Shown here piece after piece: positions 37,133-45,899 of a stretch of 64,000 nucleotides of DNA. The notes under the pieces were generated by a model. The model had not been told where the DNA came from, searched no databases, and saw only the letters and a list, made by a program, of their open reading frames with translations. Positions within the stretch are counted from its first letter, which is position 1. Each line of letters begins with the position of its first letter. This stretch comes from AP-15 sp963737145 (lineage in GTDB: Bacteria; Pseudomonadota; Alphaproteobacteria; ATCC43930; CGMCC-115725): the NCBI GenBank assembly GCA_963737145.1, contig CAVTRO010000007.1, positions 372,001-436,000 of the forward strand. Direction: 5' to 3'. The position numbers and the translations under genes are program-made.

Positions 37133-37161
37133 TTGACACGAGCATGTTTAGATATATCTTA
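37133..37161 (+). promoter_or_regulatory. Promoter with overlapping palindrome upstream of DOPA-dioxygenase-like gene
   Basis: TTGACA at 37133-37138 and TATCTT at 37155-37160 with 16 bases between. The palindrome AGATATATCT (37150-37159) overlaps the -10 box and is a plausible operator, possibly for the PadR regulator encoded downstream at 37620. The gap is shared with the oppositely oriented cupin operon, so one operator could control both directions; this is inference. Confidence 0.5.
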
Positions 37162-37200
37162 TAACAGTCGTAAGCGTCACCAAACCACCGGAGTACGAAG

Positions 37201-37599
37201 ATGCCCGATCCAAAACCTACGCCTATCAAGGTGAGCGGCTATCACGCCCACGTCTACTACAACACCGAGACCAAGCCGACCGCCGAGCGACTTGCCGAGG
37301 CGATCGGCAAGAAGTTCGCCGTCAAGTTCGGAGGGTTCCGCGACGGTCCGGTTGGCCCGCATCCAATTGCGAACCTCCAGATCATTTTCACCACCGCAGA
37401 GTTTCAGAACGTCGTGCCGTGGCTAATGCTGAACCGGGCGGGTCTCGATGTCCTGGTCCATCCGCTGACCGACGAGTCAGTCGACGATCACAGCATTTAT
37501 GCGCTGTGGCTCGGGACACCCGTTCCTTTGCGGATCAAGACGCTCCGTCCGACCTATCGGCCCGAGCTGTTACCCGCTGCCGAACGCGCCGGCGCGTGA
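37201..37599 (+). CDS. DOPA 4,5-dioxygenase family protein
   Basis: Small iron dioxygenase-type protein of 132 residues. Family features: GYHAHVYYNTE at 12-22, GGFRDGPVGPHPIANLQI, and VLVHPLTDESVDDHSIYALW with the conserved His residues. Fungal and plant-associated homologues open the DOPA ring; bacterial ones are mostly uncharacterised. It is followed 20 bases later by a PadR-type regulator, with which it probably forms an operon, and it faces the cupin/TauD/aminotransferase operon. Confidence 0.85.
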   Translation: MPDPKPTPIKVSGYHAHVYYNTETKPTAERLAEAIGKKFAVKFGGFRDGPVGPHPIANLQIIFTTAEFQNVVPWLMLNRAGLDVLVHPLTDESVDDHSIYALWLGTPVPLRIKTLRPTYRPELLPAAERAGA

Positions 37600-37619
37600 A
37601 TTTAAGAAAGGATTTCCTG

Positions 37620-38195
37620 ATGTTCGGATTTCGAGGTGCCCACGGTCAAAGGCACGCAAGAGGCCCCTTCGGGTTCGGAGGCGGACGGTTTGGCAGTCAC
37701 CACCACCATCATGGTGGTGGCCGGCGCGGGCCGCGCGACCGAGTTTTCGATCATGGCGATCTGCGCTACGTGTTGCTGCAGTTGATCGCAGAAAAGCCGC
37801 GCCACGGTTACGAGCTGATCAAGGCCATCGAGGAGAAATTCGGCGGGACCTATAGCCCCAGCCCGGGAGTCGTCTACCCAACTTTGACCCATCTCGAAGA
37901 GCTCGGTTACCTGCGGGCGGAAAGCGGCGGCGGCACCAAAAAGCTCTACTCGATCACCGAGGAGGGCGCGCAGTTCTTGGCCGCCAACAAGACGCTCGTC
38001 GACGCGATCTTCGCCCGAATGGCGGAAGCAAGCCGGATTTCCGGCGGCGGCCCGGCGCCGGAGATCCGGCGGGCAATGCACAATTTGGAGATGGCTTTGT
38101 CGATCCGTCTCAGCAGAGGTCCGCTCGATGCGGGACAAGTGCGCACGATCACCGAGGCGCTCGACCGCGTCGCAGGCGAGGTAGAGCGAAGCTGA
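37620..38195 (+). CDS. PadR-family transcriptional regulator with His-rich N-terminus
   Basis: Winged-helix regulator of 191 residues. The N-terminal 40 residues are rich in Gly/His/Arg with five consecutive His (FGSHHHHHGGG). The PadR domain follows (HGYELIKAIEEKFGGTYSPS, VVYPTLTHLEELGYL), then a C-terminal helical dimerisation region. The layout matches E. coli YqjI, a nickel-responsive PadR regulator with a His-rich leader, so metal sensing is likely. ATG at 37620 follows AAAGGA. Probable target: the palindrome near 37150. Confidence 0.88.
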   Translation: MFGFRGAHGQRHARGPFGFGGGRFGSHHHHHGGGRRGPRDRVFDHGDLRYVLLQLIAEKPRHGYELIKAIEEKFGGTYSPSPGVVYPTLTHLEELGYLRAESGGGTKKLYSITEEGAQFLAANKTLVDAIFARMAEASRISGGGPAPEIRRAMHNLEMALSIRLSRGPLDAGQVRTITEALDRVAGEVERS

Positions 38196-38207
38196 CGGAG
38201 GCTCGCC

Positions 38208-38312
38208 CTGCCAATCCCGGTTGTCGAAAGCTCCCTGGTGATCATATTGGCGATCGCGATACTGCTGATGTTCATGGTGCCCCGCCGCCCTTCAACGCCG
38301 TCGAAATCCTGA
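38208..38312 (+). other. Possible 34-codon membrane peptide
   Basis: A short open stretch encodes one strongly hydrophobic helix (LVIILAIAILLMFMV) followed by PRRPS. It is preceded by GGAGG six bases before a CTG codon, but no ATG, GTG or TTG is at the expected place. It could be a small protein with a CTG start, or the end of a lost membrane protein. Low certainty. Confidence 0.25.
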
Positions 38313-38322
38313 GGATCTTGCG

Positions 38323-38597
38323 ATGAAGCTCGCCGTCCCCGACCTGATCTCGAATTCCTATTTCCCGGCCGTAGCGGCGGTCGCGCTCGGATTTTTCGAG
38401 GGAGAGGGGCTCGACATATCACTGGAGCTGATTTTTCCGGTCGATGCGGCCTATCGCGCGATGCGCGACGGCAGGGTCGATTTCGTCGCCGGGTCGGCGC
38501 ATTCGGCGCTCGCCGCCTTTCCCGAATGGCAAGGCGTGAAACTGCTCTGTGCGCAGGCGCAGGGGATGTACTGGTTTCTCGTGATGCGGGCGCGATA
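38323..38597 (+). pseudogene. N-terminal fragment of a NitT/TauT-type ABC substrate-binding protein
   Basis: ATG at 38323 starts MKLAVPDLISNSYFPAVAAV and continues through LGFFEGEGLDISLELIFP and GRVDFVAGSAHSALAAF to VMRA, about 90 residues of a roughly 330-residue periplasmic-binding domain. Homology then stops and the sequence passes out of frame into the middle of a short-chain dehydrogenase. No signal peptide is seen. It is one half of a deletion chimera. Confidence 0.7.
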
Positions 38598-39257
38598 CCG
38601 CCCGCCATCGACGAAATCAAGGCCGCAGGCGGCGGCGCCGCCGGATTTCCTCTCGATGTTGCCGATCGCGGGCAGGTCCACGCATTCATAACCGAGGTTG
38701 TCGCGGCACATGGCCGCGTGGACATCCTCGTGAACAATGCCGGGATCACGCACTACCGGCCATTCCTGACAATGTCCGATGAGGACTGGAACCTGGTGCT
38801 GGACGTTGCCTTAAAGGGCGTCTTCTTTTGCGTTCAGGCAGCGGCGCCGCAGATGATCCGGCAAGCCTACGGCAAGATTGTCAACATCTCTTCCGCGCTC
38901 GGCACTGGCACGACGCCGCACAATACCGCGGGGTCCCCGGCAGGCAGCTCGGCCTATGCCTCCGCCAAGTCGGGGGTGATCCAGCTTACCAAAACATTGG
39001 CCCGCGAGCTCGGACCGCACGGCATCAATGTCAATTGCGTCGCGCCCGGCACCTTCGTGACGCCGCTGACCGGAGCGACCCGCACGCCCGAGGAAGTGGC
39101 GGAGCACATCGCGTACAGAACGAAGACCGTCGTGTTAAATCGCCTGGGAACGCTTGAAGAACTCGCAAGCGCGGTGCTGTTCCTTGCTTCGGACGAAGCC
39201 AGTTATATCACCGGCCATACTTTGTATGTGGATGGTGGGCGCACCGATCGCATGTGA
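38598..39257 (+). pseudogene. Short-chain dehydrogenase lacking its nucleotide-binding N-terminus
   Basis: The reading begins abruptly at AIDEIKAAGGGAAGFPLDV and continues as a normal SDR: DILVNNAGITHY, the Ser block NISSALGTG, the catalytic SSAYASAKSGV, and the ending YITGHTLYVDGG. The first 40 or so residues with the TGxxxGxG motif are gone, replaced by the binding-protein fragment in another frame. The apparent start at 38526 lies in that fragment. Without the cofactor loop the product should be inactive. Confidence 0.75.
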
Positions 39258-39280
39258 CCGGTCGAGCAAAAGGATTTCCG

Positions 39281-39912
39281 ATGCTGACATTATACTATTC
39301 TCTCGGAGCTTGCTCGCTGGCGCCGCACATCGCGCTTGAGGAAACCGGTGCAGCCTATGCGCTGCAGCTGGTGTCCATCTCGAAAGGTGAACACCAGGCT
39401 CCCGAGTATCTGAACGTCGATCCGCGCGGCAAAATACCGGCGCTGCGCACCGACGAGGGTGTGCTGACCGAGAACGTCGCGATCCTGACTTACATAGCCC
39501 GCAGCTTTCCACAGGCGCGACTGCTGTCGGAAGAGCCAATCGAGATGGCGCGCTGCCTCTCGCACATGGCCTGGCTGTCAAACACAGTCCACCCGGCCTT
39601 AACGCACATTGTTCGCCCGGGCCGCTTCGCAACCGGCCAAGCCGCGCAGGAAAACGTGAAAGGTACCGGGCGCGAGAATGCGCGGAAATTGCTGCAGGAG
39701 CTCGACGCGCTCTTCGTCGGCAGGGAATGGGTGCTGGGCCGGCTTATTCCGTCGCCGACCCCTACACGCTTGTGATCTACGGCTGGGGCAAAGGGCACGG
39801 CATGCCGGTTGAACAGCTCGCGAACTATACCGCCTTCAAGGACCGCATGCTGCAGCGCCCGGCGGTTCGGACAGTGCTCGAACGCGAGCAGAGCCGGCTG
39901 CTCGAGGGCTGA
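39281..39912 (+). pseudogene. Glutathione S-transferase, frameshifted
   Basis: ATG at 39281 (after AAGGATTT) starts LTLYYSLGACSLAPHIALEE and reads normally to LDALFVGREWVLG near residue 152. A one-base loss near 39738-39742 then shifts the frame to a stop at 39775. In the next frame the protein continues AYSVADPYTLVIYGWGKGHG and ends correctly at 39912. The lost part is the last third of the C-domain. Related to, but clearly distinct from, the intact GST at 12226. Confidence 0.8.
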
Positions 39913-39964
39913 CCGGATCGGACCCTAACCCACTTTCCGCTGTTCGGCGGTGCGGGTCGCGCCG
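39908..39964 (+). repeat. Direct repeat copy 1 flanking the cyclase pseudogene
   Basis: About 55 bases around GATCGGACCCTAACCCACTT match a second copy at 41070-41127 (GATCGGACCTTGACCCACTC), roughly four in five positions by eye. The two copies bracket the decayed adenylate cyclase gene in the same orientation. Confidence 0.6.
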
Positions 39965-39998
39965 TCGACGAAAAACATCTGGCAGCACCGGCGTCGCG

Positions 39999-41057
39999 AT
40001 GGCGGAAGAGCCAAAGGGTCCCAAGCCTCAAGTGAGCGTGAAGTTCGTCTTAATCAGCCCTTTAATACGTCGCAAAGCGGTTGCTGTTCTAGTGGCAGCA
40101 ACGGTTTTTGCGTGCCTCGGCGCGGTCACCGCCCTCGCGGCCGGGCGGCCCGTTGGACTTGTCGTGACAAATGGGCTCCTGACCGGAACCGGGGTCGGGC
40201 TGTTTGAGGAATTCTACGTGCACTCCGAAGGTGGCAATTGGATGCGGTGAGATGCATCCGCTAGGTTCTATTCCGATCTATATCGGCGTAATCGCTGTCC
40301 TCTACTTCGCATCGACTCACGTAGCTCATCTCTTGCTCGGGCGTCTTGATGACCTGCCGACGGTCTATCGGGGGCTTCCATATGCGCTCGCTCTTTTCAC
40401 GCCGTTTTCTCTCGTCGGCATTTTAATGATGCGGATCATCCACTTTGTTGGGCTCGAAACGCTTTTTCACCTCCTCGTTGGGACCTACCATCGACCCGTG
40501 CAGGACCGAAAGGTGCTGCTCTTCTTGATATCAACGATTCGACTGCGCTCGGCGTAGCGCTTGGACCGCTCGCGACCCGCGCGCTCGTGCGCAAGTTTCT
40601 GGCTGATGTTTCGCAGCCGATTACTGATTCCGGTGGCGAAATCTATTTCTATAAGGGCGATGGCTTATTGCCACATGGAGCTGGACAACGGCGATACGGT
40701 ACAAAGCTGTGCTGAGCGCCGTCGATGCAATGTTCTAGGCGGTCGAAAGCGATCGCGGCGCCTACGAACGGCTTTGCGGTCGTGTGCCAAGCTTTCGCGT
40801 TGACATCCACGGCGGTGACGTAGTGGTCAGCGAGCAGGGTGACGCAAAGAGATCGATCGGCATCTACGGCGATATCAATCAACATTGCCGCACGAATGGA
40901 AGAAGCCGCCAAGACCCACAATGTGTGCTGCATCGTGTCGAACGTGGTTGCTGATGCGATTGGGGATTGCGATCGCCTGCGGCCCATCGCCGAAGAGACC
41001 GTAAAAGGCATCTCTGCTCCGGTTAGGATTTGCGAGTATCGACCCGCGCGCTGCTAG
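39999..41057 (+). pseudogene. Membrane-anchored class III adenylate/guanylate cyclase, decayed
   Basis: The N-terminal membrane domain reads in two frames (VTALAAGRPVGLVVTNGLL, FEEFYVHSEG; then LYFASTHVAHLLLGRLDDL and GTYHRPVQDRKVLLF). The cyclase domain follows in a third: DINDSTALGVALGPLATRAL and GGEIYFYKGDGL, with the first catalytic Asp of the D-x-x-x-S/T type. The end is visible as VDIHGGDVVVSEQGDAKRSI and NIAARMEEAAK. At least four frameshifts and a TAG (near 40736) are present, so this is an old pseudogene. Confidence 0.8.
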
Positions 41058-41069
41058 CCCTGGTCCAGG

Positions 41070-41127
41070 GCTGGCCCGATCGGACCTTGACCCACTCTCC
41101 GCTGCTCTTGGCGCTGCGGGTCGCGGC
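41070..41127 (+). repeat. Direct repeat copy 2 flanking the cyclase pseudogene
   Basis: Partner of the copy at 39908-39964; see there. Both end in the GCGGTCG/GCGGGTCGCG-type segment. Confidence 0.6.
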
Positions 41128-41210
41128 TTACCTCCGCTATGTCGCGAACTCAGGCTCTCGGCAGCGCTAGGCGCAGCGGGTGATTTGGCTGTGCATTCAG
41201 AAATACGGTT

Positions 41211-41270
41211 CATAAGTCCATGCGAATGCCGCCGGCTAATCGGCAGGGACTGTACCCACCAAATTCAATT
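41211..41270 (+). repeat. Intergenic repeat copy 1 (CATAAG..CCGGCTAAT..ACCAAATT)
   Basis: About 60 bases starting CATAAGTCCATGC, with GCCGGCTAAT and ACCAAATTCAAT, recur at 47608-47666 with the same blocks in the same order. Each copy lies just upstream of a decayed gene. The repeat family is not recognised. Confidence 0.5.
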
Positions 41271-41290
41271 GGAAGGGAACGGAATCAACA

Positions 41291-41758
41291 GTGACCGGGA
41301 CCAGTCTCGAGAGTGTTGCGGACAAGCAGGTCCTTTATCTGACGACGGTCGGGCGGAGGACGGATCAGCCGCGCGAGATCGAGATCTGGTTTGTGGTCTG
41401 GTGTGAGCGTCTCTACCTGTTCGCCGAAACGCGTGAGGCCGCCGGATGAATCAAGAACATCAGGCGCAATCCCAAGGTTATGGTCGGCATCGGAGAATGG
41501 CGCATTGTCGCAACGGCGCGTGTGCTGGACCCCGAGACCGATCGCAAACTGTGGGACCAGATCGCCGCCATCGCCAATCGCAAATATGGATGGGGCGACG
41601 GGCTGCCGGTGGAAATCACCCCGCTTCCCTCAGGCGCTCCCCATTCCGGCTATAGAATCGGAACTCGGCGCTGCTCGTTGAGCGGTGCTCGGGCCCTTGT
41701 GCAACGCGAGAACGTCCGGCTTTGGCACGCCGTAGCACTCGCCTATGTCGCACAGTGA
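41291..41758 (+). pseudogene. Deazaflavin/DUF385-type nitroreductase, interrupted by TGA
   Basis: GTG at 41291 reads VADKQVLYLTTVGRRTDQPR and IEIWFVVWCERLYLFAETRE, then AAG followed by TGA at 41447-41449. The same frame continues IKNIRRNPKVMVGIG and ATARVLDPETDRKLW. Family members normally have Trp here (..WVRNIRRNP), so TGG to TGA is the likely change. The C-terminal part after PVEITPL is also atypical. Known relatives reduce with F420 or related cofactors. Confidence 0.72.
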
Positions 41759-41892
41759 TAAATCGGATCATTGCTTTCAGCTTTCTGCGCTTAGTAGGCG
41801 GCGCACACTGTCGCGACAGTTGTGTCGTGAACCTCAGCATTTCGGCATCGTTGGAATACGACTGCCGGACCGCACGCTGAGGTGCTTACGCC

Positions 41893-42522
41893 ATGACAAT
41901 GTCCGACGATGATCCGAAAACCCGGCATGGCCTGAGTCGGCGCAACTTTCTCCGTGCCGCCGCGGCCAGTGGAGCGACACTGCCGATAGCACGCGAATCC
42001 CTGACGGCCGAGGCCGCCAGCGTCGCCAACCCGTCGAAGGCCGGACAACCCGAAACGGTGACGTTGAGGGTCAACAATCAGCTCCAGACGCTCAGCCTCG
42101 ACCCGCGCACCACGCTGCTCGACGCGCTCCGGGAGCATATTGGCCTGACCGGGACGAAAAAGGGGTGCGGGCATGGCCAATGCGGTGCGTGTACGGTCCA
42201 TGTCAACGGCATGCGGGTGCTGTCCTGCATGACCTTTGCAGTGATGGCCGAAGGCCTTGAGATCACCACCATCGAGGGGCTCGCCGGCCCAAACGGCGAG
42301 CTGCACCCGATGCAGCAGGCCTTCATCGACCAGGACGCGTTCCAGTGCGGCTACTGCACGCCGGGCCAGATCATGTCGGCCGCTGCCTGCGTGCACGAGG
42401 GCCATGCCGGGACGGATGCGGACATCCGCGAGTACATGAGCGGCAATTTGTGCCGCTGTGCCGCCTATCCGAACATCGTCGCCGCCATCAACCAGGCGAA
42501 GGCGGCAATGAAGGAGTCCTGA
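41893..42522 (+). CDS. paoA: Aldehyde oxidoreductase iron-sulfur subunit, Tat-exported
   Basis: Small subunit (209 residues) of a three-subunit molybdenum hydroxylase like E. coli PaoABC. A Tat signal (SRRNFLRAAAASGATLP) precedes a plant-type [2Fe-2S] domain with CGHGQCGACTVHVNG and the helical [2Fe-2S] domain with CGYCTPGQIMSA and GNLCRCAAYPNIVAA; all eight cluster Cys appear present. The Tat signal places the complex in the periplasm. One base separates its stop from paoB, so the three genes form an operon. Confidence 0.93.
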   Translation: MTMSDDDPKTRHGLSRRNFLRAAAASGATLPIARESLTAEAASVANPSKAGQPETVTLRVNNQLQTLSLDPRTTLLDALREHIGLTGTKKGCGHGQCGACTVHVNGMRVLSCMTFAVMAEGLEITTIEGLAGPNGELHPMQQAFIDQDAFQCGYCTPGQIMSAAACVHEGHAGTDADIREYMSGNLCRCAAYPNIVAAINQAKAAMKES

Positions 42523-42523
42523 G

Positions 42524-43549
42524 ATGCATCGCTTCGTCTACCGCCGCCCGGAGAGTGTCGATGCTGCGATCCAGGCGGCCGATCCCGGCCCGGCGCAATC
42601 GGCCCTGCCGCCCGTCCAGGCACCAGGCCAGTTCATCGCCGGCGGGACGAACATGACGGACTACATGGCACTCGATGTCATGCAGCCCGACATCCTCGTC
42701 GACATCAACCGGCTTCCGGCGGCGCGCTACGGCCGCATCGAGGCCGGCGCGCAGGGGCTGCGGTTCGGCGCGCTGGTCCGCATGGCGCAGGCCGAGGACC
42801 ATCCGGTCGTCAAGATCCAGTATCCGGTGATCCATGACACGCTGAAGCTCGCCGCGAGCCGGCAGATCCGCAATATGGCGACCCTTGGCGGCAATGTACT
42901 CCAGCGCACGCGCTGCGAATATTTCCGCGAGAACTCCTGGGCCTGTAACAAGCGCCAACCCGGCGCCGGGTGCTCGGCTCTGGGCGGCTACAACCGCCAG
43001 CATGCAGTGCTTGGGACGAGCCAGGATTGCATTGCCGCCTATGCCGGCGATTTCGCCGAGGCATTGATCGCGCTCGACGCGACGGTGGAGACGGCGGGGC
43101 CGAACGGGGCGCGCACGATCAATTTTGCCGATCTGCACAGGCAGCCCGGCGCTTTGCCGAACATCGAGACGGTGCTGCAACCGGGCGAGCTGATCCTGTT
43201 CATCAACGTCCCGGCCGGGCCGTGGACGGTGCGGTCGCGCTATTTGAAGATTCGCGACCGCGCTTCCTATCAGTTCGCGCTCGCCGCCGCCGCCGTGGCG
43301 CTCGACATGGACGGCGAGGTGGTGCGCGAGGCGCGGATCGCGCTCGGCGGCGTGGCTACCGTGCCCTGGCGCGCGCATGAGGCCGAGGCGGTGCTCAGGG
43401 GCAGAACGCTCGACGAAGGCAGCGCCATGCAGGCCGCGGACGCCGCCTTCGCCAATGCGCGGACAGAGCAGCACAACGCATTCAAGGTGCCGCTCGGCAA
43501 GCAGACGATCGTGCGCGCACTGCTCGAAACCAAGGCGATGGAGGTGTGA
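42524..43549 (+). CDS. paoB: Aldehyde oxidoreductase FAD-binding subunit
   Basis: FAD subunit of 341 residues. FAD-binding blocks are FIAGGTNMTDYMALDVMQPD near 42 and ASRQIRNMATLGGNVLQRTR near 111. The Cys-rich CEYFRENSWACNKRQPGAGC following it matches the extra [4Fe-4S] insertion known in PaoB-type subunits. A C-terminal CO-dehydrogenase-flavoprotein domain ends the protein. No own signal peptide, so it is presumably co-exported with PaoA. ATG directly follows paoA; one base separates it from paoC. Confidence 0.93.
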   Translation: MHRFVYRRPESVDAAIQAADPGPAQSALPPVQAPGQFIAGGTNMTDYMALDVMQPDILVDINRLPAARYGRIEAGAQGLRFGALVRMAQAEDHPVVKIQYPVIHDTLKLAASRQIRNMATLGGNVLQRTRCEYFRENSWACNKRQPGAGCSALGGYNRQHAVLGTSQDCIAAYAGDFAEALIALDATVETAGPNGARTINFADLHRQPGALPNIETVLQPGELILFINVPAGPWTVRSRYLKIRDRASYQFALAAAAVALDMDGEVVREARIALGGVATVPWRAHEAEAVLRGRTLDEGSAMQAADAAFANARTEQHNAFKVPLGKQTIVRALLETKAMEV

Positions 43550-43550
43550 G

Positions 43551-45830
43551 ATGAGCACCGCAGCACCAGAGCCCAAGGCCAATCAGGGCCAGCCTCAGCC
43601 GCGCATCGATGCGCGGCTGAAAGTGACCGGTCAGGCGCGCTACGCCGCTGATATAGCGCTCAGCAATATGGCATACGGTGTTTTGGTGACGAGCGACATC
43701 GCCCGCGGTTGGGTGCGGTCGATCGACCTCGATGCCGCGAAAGCCACGCCCGGCGTGCTCGATGTCGTCAGCTACGGCGACATGGACGGTATCGACAAAC
43801 CGCAATTCGGCACTTCGGGCTATACATCGCTCGGCCCATTGCACGACCGCACGATCTGGCATGACGGGCAGATCATCGCGCTCGTTGTCGCCGATACGTT
43901 CGAGGCGGCGCAGGAGGCCGCCCGCAAGGTCAAGGCCGAGTACGAGGTTGAGCAGCCGAGCGGGCACTTCGGTTCACCCGGCACCGAGACCATCCCGGCC
44001 GTGGGTCATGCGCAGCGGCCGAAAGAAAACCCCTCCGCCGGCGACTTCAACGGCGCCTTCCAGTCCGCTCCGGTTAAGTTCGAAGCCGACTACCGGACCC
44101 CGACCCAGACCCATAACCCGATCGAGCTGTTCTCGACCACCGCCTCATGGACGGGAAGGCAACTCACTGTCTACGAGCCGACCCAGTACCTGTACGGCCT
44201 ACGCGGCGAAATTGCGCGCCAGTTCCAGATGGACCCCGCCGATGTGCGCGTCATCGCGCCCTATGTCGGCGGTGGGTTCGGCTCGAAAGGGCCGAGCACC
44301 CCGCGCACCGCCATCGTGGCGCTCGCCGCCAGGCGCCTCAATCGCCCGGTGCGCTGCGTCGTGAGCCGCGAGCAGGCCTACACGACCGAGCCGTACCGCG
44401 CGCCCACCCGGCACCGCATCCGCATCGGGGCGATGCCGGACGGCAAGATCACCGCTTTCAGCCATCAGGGCTGGGAGCTGACCTCGCGCACCGACAATTA
44501 TGCCGTCGCAGGCACGGAGTTGACGACACGCCTTTATGGCTACGGCTCGGTCGCCAGCAATGTTGACCTGGTCAAGGCCGACAGGCAGACGCCCGCTTAT
44601 ATGCGCTCCCCGCCCGAGGTGCCTTATGTATTCCCGGTGGAGAGTGCGATCGACGAACTCGCGTACAAGCTCGGCATGGACCCGATCGAGCTTCGACGCG
44701 TGAACGACACAGACAAGGAGCCGATCCACGGTAAGCCCTTCACCAGCCGCCACCTGATGGCTTGCTTCGACCAAGCTGCCCAGGCCTTTGGTTGGTCCGC
44801 GCGACATCCGAAGCCAGGCTCGATGCGGGAGGGCGACTGGCTGATCGGCATGGGGTGCGCCACCGCCGTCTATCCAACCAATGTGGCGCCGGCCACCGCG
44901 CGGGTCCGGCTGCGCTCGGATGGCGGCGTGCTGGTGCAGAGTGCCTCGCAGGAGATCGGCACCGGCATCCGCACGGTCGCCGGCCAGATGGCGGCGGAGC
45001 AGCTCGGGGTGAGCTTCGACCGGGTCGAGGTGGAGATGGGCGACACCAATCTCCCTCCGGCCCCGGTCTCGGGCGGCTCGAACAGCACAGCGAGCGTGTG
45101 CTCCGCCGTGCTGTTGGCGTGCCGGCAGATCAAGGACCGGTTGTTTGATGCCGCTGTGGCGGCCGATAGCGGTCCGCTGGCCGGCAAAAACCCCGCCGAC
45201 CTCGCGATCCGGAATGGAGAGGTGGTAGCAAAGGATGGCACCTCCCTGAAGCTGCGAGACGTATTCGGGCTCGTTCATGCGGGCGCCATCGAGGAATATG
45301 CCGAGTTTATCCCGGACGGAGCCCCGCCGGACGCGGTGCAAAAGCTCTATGAAGGAAAGTTGACGATGACGGGCGGCCCTGAAGGGAAGAAGGCGAAGTA
45401 CGCCTACGGGGCTGAATTCGTCGAGGTGCGGATCAATGCCCGCACCGGCGAGATCCGCGTCCCGCGGCTGGTGGGCGCGTTCGCCGCCGGACGCATCATG
45501 AACACGCGCACCGCGCGCAGCCAGCTTATGGGCGGCCTGATCTGGGGGATGAGTGCGGCCCTGCTCGAAGCCACCGAGATCGATGAGCGCGCAGCACGCA
45601 CGGTCAACCGCGATCTCCAGGACTATTTCATTCCGGTGAACGCCGATGTGCAGGAGGTGCAAGTCATCCTGCTTCCGGAGGTGGACCACGAGGTCAACCC
45701 GGCGGGCGTGAAGGGCCTGGGGGAACTCGGCAACGTCGGCACCAACGCGGCTGTCGCCAATGCCGTCTTCCACGCCACCGGCAAGCGGATCCGCAACTTG
45801 CCGATGCGCCTGGAAAACCTGCTCGCCTGA
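43551..45830 (+). CDS. paoC: Aldehyde oxidoreductase molybdopterin-binding subunit
   Basis: Catalytic subunit of the xanthine-dehydrogenase family, 759 residues from ATG 43551 (an upstream in-frame start lies inside paoB and is rejected). Seen: the first domain RYAADIALSNMAYGVLV, TQTHNPIELFSTTASW, the Moco-binding YVGGGFGSKG, GGSNSTASVCSAVLLA, and the active-site Glu region GVKGLGELGNVG. PaoABC oxidises aromatic and aliphatic aldehydes to acids using molybdopterin cytosine dinucleotide. The usual maturation gene paoD is not adjacent. The operon is the largest intact unit of this damaged region. Confidence 0.93.
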   Translation: MSTAAPEPKANQGQPQPRIDARLKVTGQARYAADIALSNMAYGVLVTSDIARGWVRSIDLDAAKATPGVLDVVSYGDMDGIDKPQFGTSGYTSLGPLHDRTIWHDGQIIALVVADTFEAAQEAARKVKAEYEVEQPSGHFGSPGTETIPAVGHAQRPKENPSAGDFNGAFQSAPVKFEADYRTPTQTHNPIELFSTTASWTGRQLTVYEPTQYLYGLRGEIARQFQMDPADVRVIAPYVGGGFGSKGPSTPRTAIVALAARRLNRPVRCVVSREQAYTTEPYRAPTRHRIRIGAMPDGKITAFSHQGWELTSRTDNYAVAGTELTTRLYGYGSVASNVDLVKADRQTPAYMRSPPEVPYVFPVESAIDELAYKLGMDPIELRRVNDTDKEPIHGKPFTSRHLMACFDQAAQAFGWSARHPKPGSMREGDWLIGMGCATAVYPTNVAPATARVRLRSDGGVLVQSASQEIGTGIRTVAGQMAAEQLGVSFDRVEVEMGDTNLPPAPVSGGSNSTASVCSAVLLACRQIKDRLFDAAVAADSGPLAGKNPADLAIRNGEVVAKDGTSLKLRDVFGLVHAGAIEEYAEFIPDGAPPDAVQKLYEGKLTMTGGPEGKKAKYAYGAEFVEVRINARTGEIRVPRLVGAFAAGRIMNTRTARSQLMGGLIWGMSAALLEATEIDERAARTVNRDLQDYFIPVNADVQEVQVILLPEVDHEVNPAGVKGLGELGNVGTNAAVANAVFHATGKRIRNLPMRLENLLA

Positions 45831-45899
45831 GCGACGCCGTTGACGGCGATAACGCACTTTCGCCATCCAGTAAAAAGGTCGCGAAGAATGTCTTCGCGC

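Noticed and set aside
38526..39257. Intact SDR starting at 38526
   Set aside because: The first 23 codons are the binding-protein gene in another frame and the glycine-rich cofactor loop is missing.
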